A stretch of 64,000 nucleotides of DNA from the NCBI GenBank assembly GCA_937951345.1, contig CALFCF010000063.1, positions 1 to 64,000 of the forward strand, given 5' to 3'. The notes under the pieces are model-generated. The model was not told the origin of the DNA and made no database searches. It saw nothing but the letters and a program-made list of their open reading frames with translations. Of this stretch, positions 26,834-36,619 are shown one piece after another; within the stretch, counting starts at the first letter, position 1, and each line of letters opens with the position of its first letter. A program made the translations under genes and the position numbers. The DNA comes from an uncultured Granulosicoccaceae bacterium. Its GTDB lineage: Bacteria; Pseudomonadota; Gammaproteobacteria; Granulosicoccales; Granulosicoccaceae.

Positions 26834-27316
26834 TTGAGTATCAAAATAGGTGACAAAGTACCGGATGTTCAAGCGTTTGTGATGGCTGACGAAGGACCCG
26901 AGGCTATTTCTACAAGTACATTTTGCAGTGGTAAAAAAGTGGTTCTTTTTGCTGTTCCCGGTGCGTTCACGCCGACGTGCTCGGAGGCTCATCTACCGGG
27001 GTTTATCGGTAGACGTGATGAGCTGTTATCCCGCGGTGTTGATGAGATTGCCTGCATATCGGTCAACGATGTTTTTGTTATGCATGCATGGGGTAAGCAA
27101 TACGACGCTAACGGAATTACCATGATCGCAGACGGTCTGGCTGAGTTTGCTAATGCTGTCGGCATGACAGTGGATTACTCTGCGCGAGGCTTGGGTATTC
27201 GATCTGATCGTTATGCGATGATTATTGATGACACCCGTATCACGTGGCTTGCACGTGAAGAGCCCCGGCAGCTGGATGTATCAACAGCGGAAGCTGTATT
27301 GGAAGCTTTGGGATAG
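26834..27316 (+). CDS. Peroxiredoxin (Prx5/AhpE-like type)
   Basis: 160-residue thiol peroxidase reducing H2O2 and organic hydroperoxides. The active site PGAFTPTCSEAHLPGF contains the peroxidatic Cys. The family features VNDVFVMHAWGK and RYAMIIDD follow. There is no glutaredoxin domain, so the reductant is external. The start is TTG 26834, with GGGAG 7 bases upstream; no ATG fits. It is divergent from the sirtuin, so a shared promoter region is possible. Confidence 0.94.
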   Translation: MSIKIGDKVPDVQAFVMADEGPEAISTSTFCSGKKVVLFAVPGAFTPTCSEAHLPGFIGRRDELLSRGVDEIACISVNDVFVMHAWGKQYDANGITMIADGLAEFANAVGMTVDYSARGLGIRSDRYAMIIDDTRITWLAREEPRQLDVSTAEAVLEALG

Positions 27317-27536
27317 AAGCAAAAGTGTTGCGATACAAGCATCGGGACTGTTCTTTCGACGTTAGCCAGATCTGTACAACTGTTTCGTGCAATTCGTAAG
27401 GCAAACCGAATGAAGCTGTGGTTCAAGTGTTAATTATTGCGACGTTTCACGCTGTTCCCCACAATTTTGCCGCTGCACGCTTGAACATGATGCGCAACGG
27501 GCCCACTACTGTCTCAGGCTATGTGTAACGGTTTAG

Positions 27537-28271
27537 ATGAATATGCGTGCGAAACGATGCAAAACCATAGTTTTTACATCCTCGGGTGAATCTCGCAATA
27601 AAGCGATGGTATCCCGTTTCCGTGTGCTTTCGCGCTGCGCAAATACCGGGCAGATATCGCGTGGTATCTCTGCTGTGGTGATTGTATGCGCGATGGTGGT
27701 CGTTGGCGGTTGTGCAACGATTGATCGTGAAGCCTGTCTTTCCGCGGATTGGGAGGGCTTAGGCTATGAGGATGCGCTTAGCGGTTACACAGCAGACTCG
27801 CGGGTGAAGTTACATAACAGCGCTTGCAGTTCGCAGAATATTGCGGTTAATCGGAGTGAGTACGAGGCGGGTTTTGCTGCAGGGCTGGGAGAATTCTGTT
27901 TGCCGCAAAATGCACTGGCTTTTGGTCTAGCGCAACGCGCTTACCAGTACCATTGCCCTGCAGATACTGAAGAGGAATTTCTTATTGCTTACATTGACGG
28001 TTTAGCACAAACACATGAACGGCATCGTGATCATGAATTGATACTTAATAACCGGCTGGTGCAAACGCGTTTTCGTCTGCGCTTCTTTGAGCAGATCGAA
28101 CGGCACGACCCGACAATCGGAACCGGCGAAAATCGCTTTGTTGCCCGCGGTCACAGCGTGTCGCGGGCTATTGAAAACAGCATTAGTAATAGCCAGAAAA
28201 GGCGGGTACGTTTGCGCAATCTGATTAACAGAGCGAACAGCGTCTTGCAGATATACAATCAAACGCTGTAA
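27537..28271 (+). CDS. DUF2799-type lipoprotein
   Basis: Up to 244 residues. A long basic N-terminus leads to a hydrophobic segment and lipobox VVVGGC (after about residue 55), then TIDREACLSADWEGLGYEDALSG, a feature of DUF2799 proteins. Three or more cysteines follow (SACSSQN, GEFCLPQ, YHCPAD), spaced as in the family. The lipobox position suggests that the true start may be the internal ATG 27606 rather than 27537. Family function is unknown; an envelope location is likely. Confidence 0.82.
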   Translation: MNMRAKRCKTIVFTSSGESRNKAMVSRFRVLSRCANTGQISRGISAVVIVCAMVVVGGCATIDREACLSADWEGLGYEDALSGYTADSRVKLHNSACSSQNIAVNRSEYEAGFAAGLGEFCLPQNALAFGLAQRAYQYHCPADTEEEFLIAYIDGLAQTHERHRDHELILNNRLVQTRFRLRFFEQIERHDPTIGTGENRFVARGHSVSRAIENSISNSQKRRVRLRNLINRANSVLQIYNQTL

Positions 28272-28312
28272 TTACAGATTAACAGTGTGGTTATTCAGCT
28301 ATTAACTTACTA

Positions 28313-28858
28313 TTAACTTGTGTAAGCCCACAACCGTGTTGAGAGTTTTTGCTGCAGAACATCCGTTGCATTGCCCTTGTAATTGAACGGAATCGCAGCT
28401 GGCCAGTTAGACAGCTTGACTAGTCCTTTCAGCGCGTACTCCACAACCTCAGTTTCACTTGACGTGATTGAACGGAGTTGATTGGCCAGTGCGCCCAAAC
28501 CGGCAATCACTGCGACATCAACCATTGCTTCGCCGTTAGCCGGTATGTTCACCCGGTCCTTACTTGCACCACGTGCGAATTCTTCACCGGCCAGCGATGC
28601 GATGAATTGCATGGATTTCAGTGGTAGATCGTAGTTATTGTTATTTTTAACGCGAAGCGTAAACAATAACTTCTGCCCGGAAAGGCTGATGTTCATCGGT
28701 TTTATCGATGCAATGCTGACATCCGGTGCAATAGGTTTGTGGGTTGGTAGACTCGAGCAGGCAGATATAACCAACATCGCCAGTGCGATAACGCAACCGT
28801 TGAACAGGTTGCTATTGATTTTCGGTGTCCCGATAGCGGGTTGGGTAAAGGCTCGCAT
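28313..28858 (-). CDS. LEA type 2 (LEA14-like) lipoprotein
   Basis: 181 residues with a lipoprotein signal (MLVISAC, followed by SSLPTHKPIAPDVS). The mature part resembles the LEA14/WHy fold: ISLSGQKLLFTLRVKNNNNYDLPLKSMQFIASLAG, then FARGASKDRVNIPANGEAMVDV. In bacteria such lipoproteins occur widely; the family in plants is linked to desiccation stress. It converges with the DUF2799 gene and precedes nothing in an obvious operon. Confidence 0.82.
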   Translation of the reverse strand: MRAFTQPAIGTPKINSNLFNGCVIALAMLVISACSSLPTHKPIAPDVSIASIKPMNISLSGQKLLFTLRVKNNNNYDLPLKSMQFIASLAGEEFARGASKDRVNIPANGEAMVDVAVIAGLGALANQLRSITSSETEVVEYALKGLVKLSNWPAAIPFNYKGNATDVLQQKLSTRLWAYTS

Positions 28859-28943
28859 AGGATTTCTTCAATGGCGGTGATATACCCTTTGCAAAAGAGT
28901 GTAGTGCAAGATTCATTTTTTTGACGGGTATTGCGCGTAGAAA

Positions 28944-29708
28944 CTAATCCAGATCGCCTAGTGTCGCTTGCACGACAGATAGCGCGCAAATCGGTGCTGT
29001 TTCAGCTCGAAGAATACGCTGGCCCAGCGTAACCGGTGTGAAATTGCCCTGCATTGCCATATCCAGCTCATCTGTAGAAAACCCGGATTCCGGTCCAATT
29101 GCTAGCGCAATTGAAGATTGGGCGGCTGCACTGGCAGCGTACTGTCGCAGCTCGGCTGACAATGAGTGTTCTGCTGTGGGGCTCAACAGGACTCTTAAGG
29201 AACCGCTGTGCATGTTGGCTGAGAGCGCGGACAACGCTTCTGCGAACTCATCAACATATTGAATTGATGTGATGTGGCTGCGACCACATTGCTCTGCTGC
29301 GCTTTGAACCACACCCTTCCAATGTTGCAGTTTGCGCTCTGCGCGATCACCGAACGATTTTCCACTAGAGCGATCTGCGTGAAAAATGATCAGTTGATCG
29401 ACGCCCAGTTCGACAGACTTTTGAATGGCATAGTCCATTCGATCTTTGCGCAGTGACGCTAATAGCAGACAGGAGTCGAGCGGAGATTCGTTGATATTTT
29501 CAAATCGGTCAGTAATTTCCAGACAGGTGGATTTGCCCGCTGCAACAATTCGAGCCTGATAGTCGAACCCGTCGCCGTTAAACACCAACACCTCAGTACC
29601 GGTTCCGGCTCGAAGTACTGTGGTCAGGTGATGGCTGGCGGATTTCTCCAGTGTGACTTCTGCAGCTACAGCCAAATCTGCGGCTGTGTAGATACGGGGA
29701 ATTCTCAT
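28944..29708 (-). CDS. rsmE: 16S rRNA (uracil1498-N3)-methyltransferase
   Basis: SPOUT-class methyltransferase of 254 residues acting on U1498 of 16S rRNA. It starts MRIPRIYTAADL, typical of RsmE, and has the PUA-like N-terminal domain and the C-terminal knot with LAIGPESGFSTDELDMA and LGQRILRAETAPICAL, the SAM-binding loops. KDRMDYAIQKSVELGV matches the linker. The start ATG is 18 bases from the outer MITE-like repeat, which may have separated rsmE from dnaG. Confidence 0.95.
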   Translation of the reverse strand: MRIPRIYTAADLAVAAEVTLEKSASHHLTTVLRAGTGTEVLVFNGDGFDYQARIVAAGKSTCLEITDRFENINESPLDSCLLLASLRKDRMDYAIQKSVELGVDQLIIFHADRSSGKSFGDRAERKLQHWKGVVQSAAEQCGRSHITSIQYVDEFAEALSALSANMHSGSLRVLLSPTAEHSLSAELRQYAASAAAQSSIALAIGPESGFSTDELDMAMQGNFTPVTLGQRILRAETAPICALSVVQATLGDLD

Positions 29709-29725
29709 GTGCTTCGGAACCCGAC

Positions 29726-30118
29726 CTAGCCTGCTGTATTCATGAAGGGTTCGCCACCAGAGTCTGGTTACCTAAGCAGATCGCTCGATTCAGCGAAATT
29801 TGTAGAAATCTACGGGTTGAGCTCAATCGAGTGAGCGGCGACGGTAGACGGGCACTGGTGGTGAATAGAAAACAGTGTGCGAACACCCGCAGCGACGCTA
29901 AAACTGCTTTTCTAAATGGAAATTGCTTAGGGAACCTCTGATTTATTAGGCGAGGCAGGCAGGGCAAGGCGAAATTTGGCGAAAAAGCGCAGTGTATGTG
30001 CGAATACATGAGCATTTTGAGCCGAATTTCAACGCAGCCCTGGCAACGCAGGCAATAAATCAGAGGTTCCTTAGTTTTCATTGTCACTGTTTTCGCCTTC
30101 ATAAATAGAGCAGGCTAG
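29726..30118. repeat. MITE-like repeat, copy 2 (interrupted)
   Basis: The same element as 7-255, with inverted ends beginning CTAGCCTGCTGTATTCA. It is 393 bp; removing the 144 bp (140-bp insert plus a 4-bp duplication) at 29931-30074 leaves exactly 249 bp, the length of copy 1. It fills the space between rsmE and dnaG, and its right-hand CTAG provides the dnaG stop codon. Confidence 0.85.
29931..30070. mobile_element. 140-bp MITE inserted into repeat copy 2
   Basis: Terminal inverted repeats GGAACCTCTGATTTATT / AATAAATCAGAGGTTCC of 17 bp, perfect, flanked by a TTAG duplication (29927-29930 and 30071-30074). The target in copy 1 has one TTAG at the matching site, showing the empty state. TTAG fits the YTAR target pattern of IS427-type (IS5 family) transposases, and the ends resemble those of IS5-like elements. 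No transposase is encoded. Confidence 0.9.
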
Positions 30119-31911
30119 ACGACTGGTTTCTTGCGGGTGACAGACAATAATCCGGTACGCTGGGAAGAGGGTAGTTGCGTGACAGATCCGGCGATGCTTT
30201 TGTTATGTATCTGCTGCAGACAATGTCGAAATTGCTCCTGGGCCTGTGCTTCTTCGAGTTCCGAACCGTCTGGCATCAAATCGATCAACATGAGTTTTTG
30301 TAAAACCGCCTCATGTTGAGTGTCTCGAAAATATTCCAACACCTGCGCTGAGTTGCGATAGGTATGTTGTTTACAGGTTTCAAGCATGGCGACGAGTAAC
30401 TGAGCGCCCTGCAGATGCTCGCTGATCGTAAATTCTTCAGATGAACAGTGGCTTGCAAGTTCGGGGTGGTTTAATAGCAATAGAATCGTATGGCGCATGA
30501 TAGAGAGTTTCTGTGGTTCTCTATCACGTCTGTTTTCCTGCCTGTGGTTACTTGTACCCATACCGGCGCCGGATCTGTTACCGCGCATTGTGGGGAGTGT
30601 CTCTGCATTCGTACGCTTTGATGAACCTGAGGTCATTTGTGCAGGGTCTATTGGAAACCCGACGATATTCTCGAGCCGCTGCAAACAGATGTTGCGATAG
30701 ATGCCTTCCGGCATTTGCATGAGTAGTGGGGTCATTTGTTCGGCCAATCGTGCCTTGCCACCAAGTTCGCTGGTGTCGATATCTCTACCTACATGCTCAA
30801 ACAGATAGTCGATGATCGCCACCCGCGTCTCGTTCAGTCGCTTTTCAAACCCTTGTCGCCCCTCATTTGCAACCAGGCTGTCCGGATCTTCGCCGTCCGG
30901 CAGGAAAAGAAAATGCGCATCGCGACCATCGCGTAGACACGGAAGTGCGGCTTGTGCTGCACGCCATGCTGCCTCCCTTCCAGCGCGGTCACCGTCGAAG
31001 CAAAAAACGATTCGTGGAACGATTCGGAACAGGGTTTCGCAGTGATGCTGGTTGGGTGATGTACCGAGTGTCGCCATAGCATTGCCGATACCGGCTTCCG
31101 CCAGTGCCACGACATCCATATAGCCTTCGACTATCAATGCGTAGCCGCTATCCTGCGCATCTCGTCTGCTCTCGTACAACCCGTAAAGTTCTTTGCTCTT
31201 GTGGAACAAAAGGGTTTCAGGTGAGTTCAGATATTTGGGCTCCTGTTTTTCCAATACCCGTCCACCAAACCCTATCACCCGGCCACGCCTGTCGCGAATG
31301 GGAAACATAATACGGTCGCGAAAGCGTGCGTACACATTGCCGCGATCGTTTTTGGCAAGCATGCCGGTAGTCTCCAGTGCTTTGCGTTGTGCACTGAAAG
31401 TCTTGTCAAGGTTATCGTAGCCATCGGGCGCGTAACCAATACGGAATCGTTTGGCAGTGCTTCCGGAGAGCCCGCGTTTGGTCAAATATTCGACAGCATG
31501 TTGAGAGTTTTTAAGTTGATTAACGTAATGGACCGCTACGGTTTCCATCAGTTGAAAAAGCTCGCGATTATCGGTCGCGGCCTGAGGGTTGTTGAATTTT
31601 GAACCGGATTGTTCTCTCGGCACTTCGACACCCAACATTTCTGCGAGTGTTTCTATGGCGTCTACAAAGTGCAAGCCATCATATTCCATCAAAAAACCGA
31701 TGGCTGACCCGTTCACCCCACATCCAAAGCAATGGTAAAACTGTTTGTTTTGACTGACGGTAAAGCTGGGTGTTTTTTCTCCGTGAAACGGGCAACAGGC
31801 TTTGTGGTTGTTGCCAGCGCGTTTTAATTCAATGCGCGACGACACCACATCCACGATGTCGATTCTTGATAGAAGATCATCGATAAAGTGTTGAGGAATG
31901 CGCCCGGCCAC
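30115..31911 (-). CDS. dnaG: DNA primase
   Basis: RNA primer synthesis at the replication fork. The zinc finger (Cys40, His43, Cys61, Cys64 in CCPFHGEKTPSF and FYHCFGCG) is followed by the catalytic TOPRIM core (IVEGYMDVVAL, FCFDGDRAGREAA) and a C-terminal DnaB-binding helical domain after a variable linker near residue 435-465. 598 residues, close to E. coli (581). The TAG stop is the end of the outer repeat element, so the last residues (RKKPVV) lie against transposon DNA. It is 29 bases behind gltB, away from rpsU, an unusual context. Confidence 0.96.
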   Translation of the reverse strand: MAGRIPQHFIDDLLSRIDIVDVVSSRIELKRAGNNHKACCPFHGEKTPSFTVSQNKQFYHCFGCGVNGSAIGFLMEYDGLHFVDAIETLAEMLGVEVPREQSGSKFNNPQAATDNRELFQLMETVAVHYVNQLKNSQHAVEYLTKRGLSGSTAKRFRIGYAPDGYDNLDKTFSAQRKALETTGMLAKNDRGNVYARFRDRIMFPIRDRRGRVIGFGGRVLEKQEPKYLNSPETLLFHKSKELYGLYESRRDAQDSGYALIVEGYMDVVALAEAGIGNAMATLGTSPNQHHCETLFRIVPRIVFCFDGDRAGREAAWRAAQAALPCLRDGRDAHFLFLPDGEDPDSLVANEGRQGFEKRLNETRVAIIDYLFEHVGRDIDTSELGGKARLAEQMTPLLMQMPEGIYRNICLQRLENIVGFPIDPAQMTSGSSKRTNAETLPTMRGNRSGAGMGTSNHRQENRRDREPQKLSIMRHTILLLLNHPELASHCSSEEFTISEHLQGAQLLVAMLETCKQHTYRNSAQVLEYFRDTQHEAVLQKLMLIDLMPDGSELEEAQAQEQFRHCLQQIHNKSIAGSVTQLPSSQRTGLLSVTRKKPVV

Positions 31912-31940
31912 TTGTGTTTACTCAAACTTGCTGCCTTGTA

Positions 31941-34900
31941 TCAGGCAGCATCTTCCAAAGAGGCGATCAGCTCAGAGAGCTCACTGGCTTTCGGCTTAAC
32001 CATCCAGAAGCGTGACGCGAGACTATAGTATTCGTCGATCAATGTACGTCCCCATTCGCTTCCGGTATTTTCAATATAGTCTTCGATCAAGCTCTGCAGG
32101 TAATTTCGGTACCGTTCCATCGATTCAGAATGCAGCCGATATATGTCTATCAGCTCGTGATTGTAACGGTCGACGAATACGTTGTCCGGATCGAACACAA
32201 AGCCCAGTCCACCTGTCATGCCGGCACCGAAATTGACGCCAGTCTCACCCAGTACAACGACACAACCTCCTGTCATGTACTCGCAGGCATGATCGCCGGT
32301 ACCTTCAACTACTGCAACTGCACCAGAGTTTCTGACTGCAAAACGTTCACCTGCAGTGCCGGCAGCGTAAAATGTCCCACCCGTAGCGCCATACAAACAG
32401 GTATTTCCAACGATTGGTGTAGAACGCCGGTCATAGTGGCTGTTATCAGCCGGCCGGATAACGATTCGACCACCAGCCATTCCCTTGCCGGCATAATCGT
32501 TGGCGTCGCCCCACAGATACAGATTTAAACCACCGGCATTCCAGACTCCGAATGATTGCCCGGCCGTACCTTTCAGGGAAATATTTAACGGTGTGTCGCT
32601 CATACCGTTGTCACCGTGACGACGGGCTATTTCACCGGAAAGCCGCGCCCCTATCGAACGATTGACGTTACTGATGGTGTACTCAAACTCACCACCGGTT
32701 TTCGTTTCAATTGCTGGCAGACAATCGGAAACCATTTTCTCTGCCAGTAGTCCGCGGTCGAACGGTTTATTGTTGGCAGTTGTGCAAAAGCGCGGCACCG
32801 AATCATCAAGTTCACCCTGAGACAACATCGGTTTTAAATCGATGCGTGACTGACGATCGGTTCGCCCTGCAACAGGCTGTAGAAATTCGGTGCGGCCAAT
32901 GAGTTCATCAAGTTTGCGCAATCCCAGACGTGCCAGATGTTGTCGCACGTCCTCTGCGATGAACTGCATGTAGTTCATTACTTTATCAACGTCACCATTG
33001 AAATGACGCATGCGAAGGACTTTGTGTTGGGTGGCAACACCGGTTGCACAGTTATTCAGATGACAAATACGCAGATATTTGCATCCCATCGCGATCATCG
33101 GTCCGGTACCGAAGCCAAAGCTTTCGGCTCCGAGTGCTGCAGCTTTGATAACATCAAGCCCTGTCTTCAACCCCCCGTCGGCTTGTATGCGTACCTTGTC
33201 GCGCAAGTCGTTGGCACGCAGCACCTGGTGCGTTTCTGACATACCAAGTTCCCACGGTGAGCCTGCGTACTTAACACTGGTCAGCGGACTGGCACCGGTG
33301 CCGCCGTCATAGCCGGAGATCGTTATAAGATCGGCATAGGCTTTGGCGACGCCGGCAGCTATGGTGCCAACACCGGCTTCAGCCACCAGCTTGACTGAAA
33401 CCAGCGCTTGCGGGTTGACTTGCTTGAGGTCGAAGATTAATTGCGCCAGATCTTCAATCGAATAGATGTCGTGGTGTGGAGGTGGCGAGATCAATGCCAC
33501 GCCCGGTCGACTATGGCGCAATTTTGCGATCATGTTGTTGACCTTATGACCGGGAAGTTGTCCACCTTCACCGGGTTTCGCACCCTGGGCTATTTTAATT
33601 TGCAGTACTTCTGCATTGACCAGGTAATGTGGAGTTACCCCAAAACGTCCGGACGCCACCTGTTTGATTTTCGACATGCGCAGCGTGCCGTATCGCTCCA
33701 GGTCTTCGCCGCCTTCACCGGAATTGGACCGACCACCAAGCCGGTTCATCGCTTCTGCGAGCGTCTCATGTGCTTCCGGTGACAGCGCACCCAACGACAT
33801 ACCTGCAGAATCAAAGCGCTTGATAATTGATTCAAGTGGTTCGACTTCGTCAATGGGTACCGGTTCGCTGGCAGGTTTCAAGTCGAGTAAATCACGCAAA
33901 AACGCCGGCGCTCGATTGTCTGCCACATCCGCGTACTTGCGGTAGTCCTCAAATACTCCGCTGGTGACAGCTGATTGCAACAGTTGCACAACGTCCGGGT
34001 TGTAACTGTGGTATTCGCCACCGTGGATAAACTTCAGTAAGCCACCCTGGGTAATGTCAGCGGTTCGGTTCCATGCATGTTTTGCCAGTAATGTCTGATC
34101 GAATTCGAGGTCATCAAAGTTGATGCCCTGAATGCGACTGGTCGTGCCGGAGAAACACTGATCAACAACCTCATCGTGTAAACCGACAATCTCGAATAGT
34201 TGAGCACCGCGGTAACTGGTAATGGTGGAAATACCCATTTTCGAGAGTATTTTCATCAAACCCTTGTTTATTCCGCGGCGGTAATTTTGCAGCATTTGTT
34301 CGGCGTTCTCAGCGGACAGCTCGCCGCTTTCAATCATCCCGTCTATCGATTCATATGCAAGATAGGGGTGAACACAGGTTGCGCCATAGCCAACCAGTAC
34401 AGCCATATGGTGCGGGTCACGTGCTGTGCCGGTATCGATCACCAGATTGGCGTCACAGCGGCAACCTTGCCGAATCAACTCATGGTGGGTTGCACCGGTT
34501 GCCAGCAGCGCATGCACCGGTATTTTGTCTTTGCTGATCTGTCGATCCGATAGAACTATTACGACTTTGCGTTCGCGTACCGCAGCAACGGCTTGCTGTT
34601 TGATGTCGGCGACCGCTTCGCGCAGTGATTTTTCAGCCGGATTGTAGTTAAGATCGATCACGTGGTGTGCGTAATCTGATTCATCATCAAGCGCTAAAAG
34701 TGTTTCGTATTTGGCGCACGACAGTACCGGTGAGCGTACTAGCAACCGCGTTGCATGATGAACAGTTTCAAGGAAAAGATTTTTCTCGCGTCCGATACAG
34801 GTTTCCAGTGACATCACGATCGATTCGCGAATCGGATCGATGGGCGGATTGGTTACCTGTGCAAACTGCTGGCGGAAGCTGTCGTAGAGTGAACGAACCT

Positions 34901-36419
34901 TTGTCGACAACACCGGAATGGGTGTGTCATCACCCATGGAACCCACGGCTTCCTGCCCACCTTCTGCAAGAACGCGAATAATCTGGTCGCATTCCTCAAA
35001 AGTGACATTGAACATTTTTTGATATGCCGGCCGTTCTTCTGCAGACAGTCGATTGGCATTGCGTGGTAGCTGACGCAAACCACTGCGTAACTGACGGCTG
35101 TTTTTGATTATCCACTTTGCGTAGGGCTGGCGATTCTTCAGGAGGTCGTTGATGTTATCCGGTTTCATTAATTGTCCGGACTGAGTGTCAACCGCCAGTA
35201 TTTCACCCGGGCCGAGGCGGCCTTTTTCGAGCACTTCAGAATTTTTGTAATCCCACACACCGATTTCGGATGCGAGGGTAATGTGCCGGTCACGCGTGAT
35301 GACGTAGCGTGCCGGGCGTAAACCGTTACGATCCAGCGCACAACACGCGTAGCGACCGTCAGTCAGTACGACACCTGCTGGCCCATCCCAGGGCTCCATA
35401 TGCATGGAGTTGTACTCAAGGAAAGCGCGCAGATCAGCGTCAAGCTCCCAGGTATTCTGCCACGCCGGTGGCATCAGCATGCGTAGTGCGCGGAATATAT
35501 CCATGCCTCCTGCCATTAGCAGTTCAAGCATGTTGTCCATCGAAAGCGAATCGGAACCGGTTTGCGATACCAGCGGTCGCAGTTCGGTTAGCTCCGGCAA
35601 CACGTCGGAGCGTAGTTTGTACGCTCGTGCCTCTGCCCAGTTACGGTTACCCTGAATCGTGTTGATTTCGCCGTTGTGCGCGAGATAGCGGAACGGCTGA
35701 GCGAGATACCATTCGGGTAACGTGTTGGTGGAAAATCGCTGATGGAACACTGCGACCGACGACTCGAGCATTTCGTCTTCAAGGTCTTCATACAGGGTGG
35801 ATAGATAGCCCGGCATGACCAAGCCTTTGTACAGAATGACTTCAGTGGACAATGAGCAGACATAGAACTCTGTACCGAGATCTGCAAGTGCCATTTCCGT
35901 TCGACGCCGCGCAACAAATAAATGTCGGTTAAAAGCTGCGCTGTCAGTGTCAGTTGAGGCGCTGACAAACAGCTGTTCAATGCGTGGCAGTGACGCTCGT
36001 GCCTGCTCACCACAGGCTTCTATGTTGATTGGTACAACGCGCCAGCCATCGAAACGTAACCCCCTGGCTTCGAGCTGTGATTCAAGTTCATTTTTCGCGC
36101 GGGTTGCACGTGCCTCATCGCGTGGCAGAAATACAATACCGGTGGCGAACTCGGATCCGGGTTTAATACCGATTTGAATTGCGCAATTACGAAGAAAGCG
36201 TTCCGGTTTCCGCAGCAGCAGTCCGCAGCCGTCGCCGGACTTGCCGTCAGCGGCAATGGCGCCGCGGTGAGTCATGCGGCTTAACGCGGTAATTGCCGTT
36301 TTAACCAGCTGATGGCTTTCACGGCCATCCATTTGAGCGATCAGACCAAAGCCGCAGTTATCGTGTTCGAACTGTGGCCGATAGAGCCCGTTCGCGGCGA
36401 GCTTTTCCAGGTTATTCAT
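31941..36419 (-). CDS. gltB: Glutamate synthase (NADPH) large subunit
   Basis: 1492 residues from ATG 36419 (a TTG 27 bases upstream is another candidate). It makes glutamate from glutamine and 2-oxoglutarate. A short propeptide precedes the catalytic Cys22 (HDNCGFGL), which becomes the N-terminal nucleophile of the glutaminase domain. The central, FMN-binding and beta-helix domains follow ([43 protein letters not shown]). The cluster-binding [13 protein letters not shown] is present. The partner gltD is at 49038-50579, not adjacent, as it is in most genomes. Confidence 0.97.
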   Translation of the reverse strand: MNNLEKLAANGLYRPQFEHDNCGFGLIAQMDGRESHQLVKTAITALSRMTHRGAIAADGKSGDGCGLLLRKPERFLRNCAIQIGIKPGSEFATGIVFLPRDEARATRAKNELESQLEARGLRFDGWRVVPINIEACGEQARASLPRIEQLFVSASTDTDSAAFNRHLFVARRRTEMALADLGTEFYVCSLSTEVILYKGLVMPGYLSTLYEDLEDEMLESSVAVFHQRFSTNTLPEWYLAQPFRYLAHNGEINTIQGNRNWAEARAYKLRSDVLPELTELRPLVSQTGSDSLSMDNMLELLMAGGMDIFRALRMLMPPAWQNTWELDADLRAFLEYNSMHMEPWDGPAGVVLTDGRYACCALDRNGLRPARYVITRDRHITLASEIGVWDYKNSEVLEKGRLGPGEILAVDTQSGQLMKPDNINDLLKNRQPYAKWIIKNSRQLRSGLRQLPRNANRLSAEERPAYQKMFNVTFEECDQIIRVLAEGGQEAVGSMGDDTPIPVLSTKVRSLYDSFRQQFAQVTNPPIDPIRESIVMSLETCIGREKNLFLETVHHATRLLVRSPVLSCAKYETLLALDDESDYAHHVIDLNYNPAEKSLREAVADIKQQAVAAVRERKVVIVLSDRQISKDKIPVHALLATGATHHELIRQGCRCDANLVIDTGTARDPHHMAVLVGYGATCVHPYLAYESIDGMIESGELSAENAEQMLQNYRRGINKGLMKILSKMGISTITSYRGAQLFEIVGLHDEVVDQCFSGTTSRIQGINFDDLEFDQTLLAKHAWNRTADITQGGLLKFIHGGEYHSYNPDVVQLLQSAVTSGVFEDYRKYADVADNRAPAFLRDLLDLKPASEPVPIDEVEPLESIIKRFDSAGMSLGALSPEAHETLAEAMNRLGGRSNSGEGGEDLERYGTLRMSKIKQVASGRFGVTPHYLVNAEVLQIKIAQGAKPGEGGQLPGHKVNNMIAKLRHSRPGVALISPPPHHDIYSIEDLAQLIFDLKQVNPQALVSVKLVAEAGVGTIAAGVAKAYADLITISGYDGGTGASPLTSVKYAGSPWELGMSETHQVLRANDLRDKVRIQADGGLKTGLDVIKAAALGAESFGFGTGPMIAMGCKYLRICHLNNCATGVATQHKVLRMRHFNGDVDKVMNYMQFIAEDVRQHLARLGLRKLDELIGRTEFLQPVAGRTDRQSRIDLKPMLSQGELDDSVPRFCTTANNKPFDRGLLAEKMVSDCLPAIETKTGGEFEYTISNVNRSIGARLSGEIARRHGDNGMSDTPLNISLKGTAGQSFGVWNAGGLNLYLWGDANDYAGKGMAGGRIVIRPADNSHYDRRSTPIVGNTCLYGATGGTFYAAGTAGERFAVRNSGAVAVVEGTGDHACEYMTGGCVVVLGETGVNFGAGMTGGLGFVFDPDNVFVDRYNHELIDIYRLHSESMERYRNYLQSLIEDYIENTGSEWGRTLIDEYYSLASRFWMVKPKASELSELIASLEDAA

Positions 36420-36489
36420 GGAGACTAGAAATGTTGGGTTACCCAAACCGACAGGCGGTTATGGCGGGCAACAAAAGCAGGATGAGCCA

Positions 36490-36495
36490 ATTATA
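36490..36495 (-). promoter_or_regulatory. Candidate -10 promoter element for gltB
   Basis: TATAAT on the minus strand, about 70 bases upstream of the gltB start. No good -35 at 17-bp spacing is visible (GTTAAC), so it may depend on an activator. Confidence 0.45.
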
Positions 36496-36619
36496 CCGGC
36501 TATTTGACCTTCGTTAACATTTCGGCAGCATTTTAAGCCGGCTGGTTAAATGTGAGCTTTTTATGAAGAAGTGCGTAACTTATTGATATTCCAGTGGTTT
36601 GGAATTTTTCTCGGATGAG

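Noticed and set aside
26777..26992. N-terminal extension of the Sir2 protein
   Set aside because: The added 72 residues overlap the divergent peroxiredoxin gene and do not look like sirtuin sequence; ATG 26776 fits the family.
29740..30102. 120-residue minus-strand ORF in the repeat region
   Set aside because: It is created by the MITE insertion inside the repeat; the matching ORF in copy 1 differs at the insertion and no protein family is recognised.
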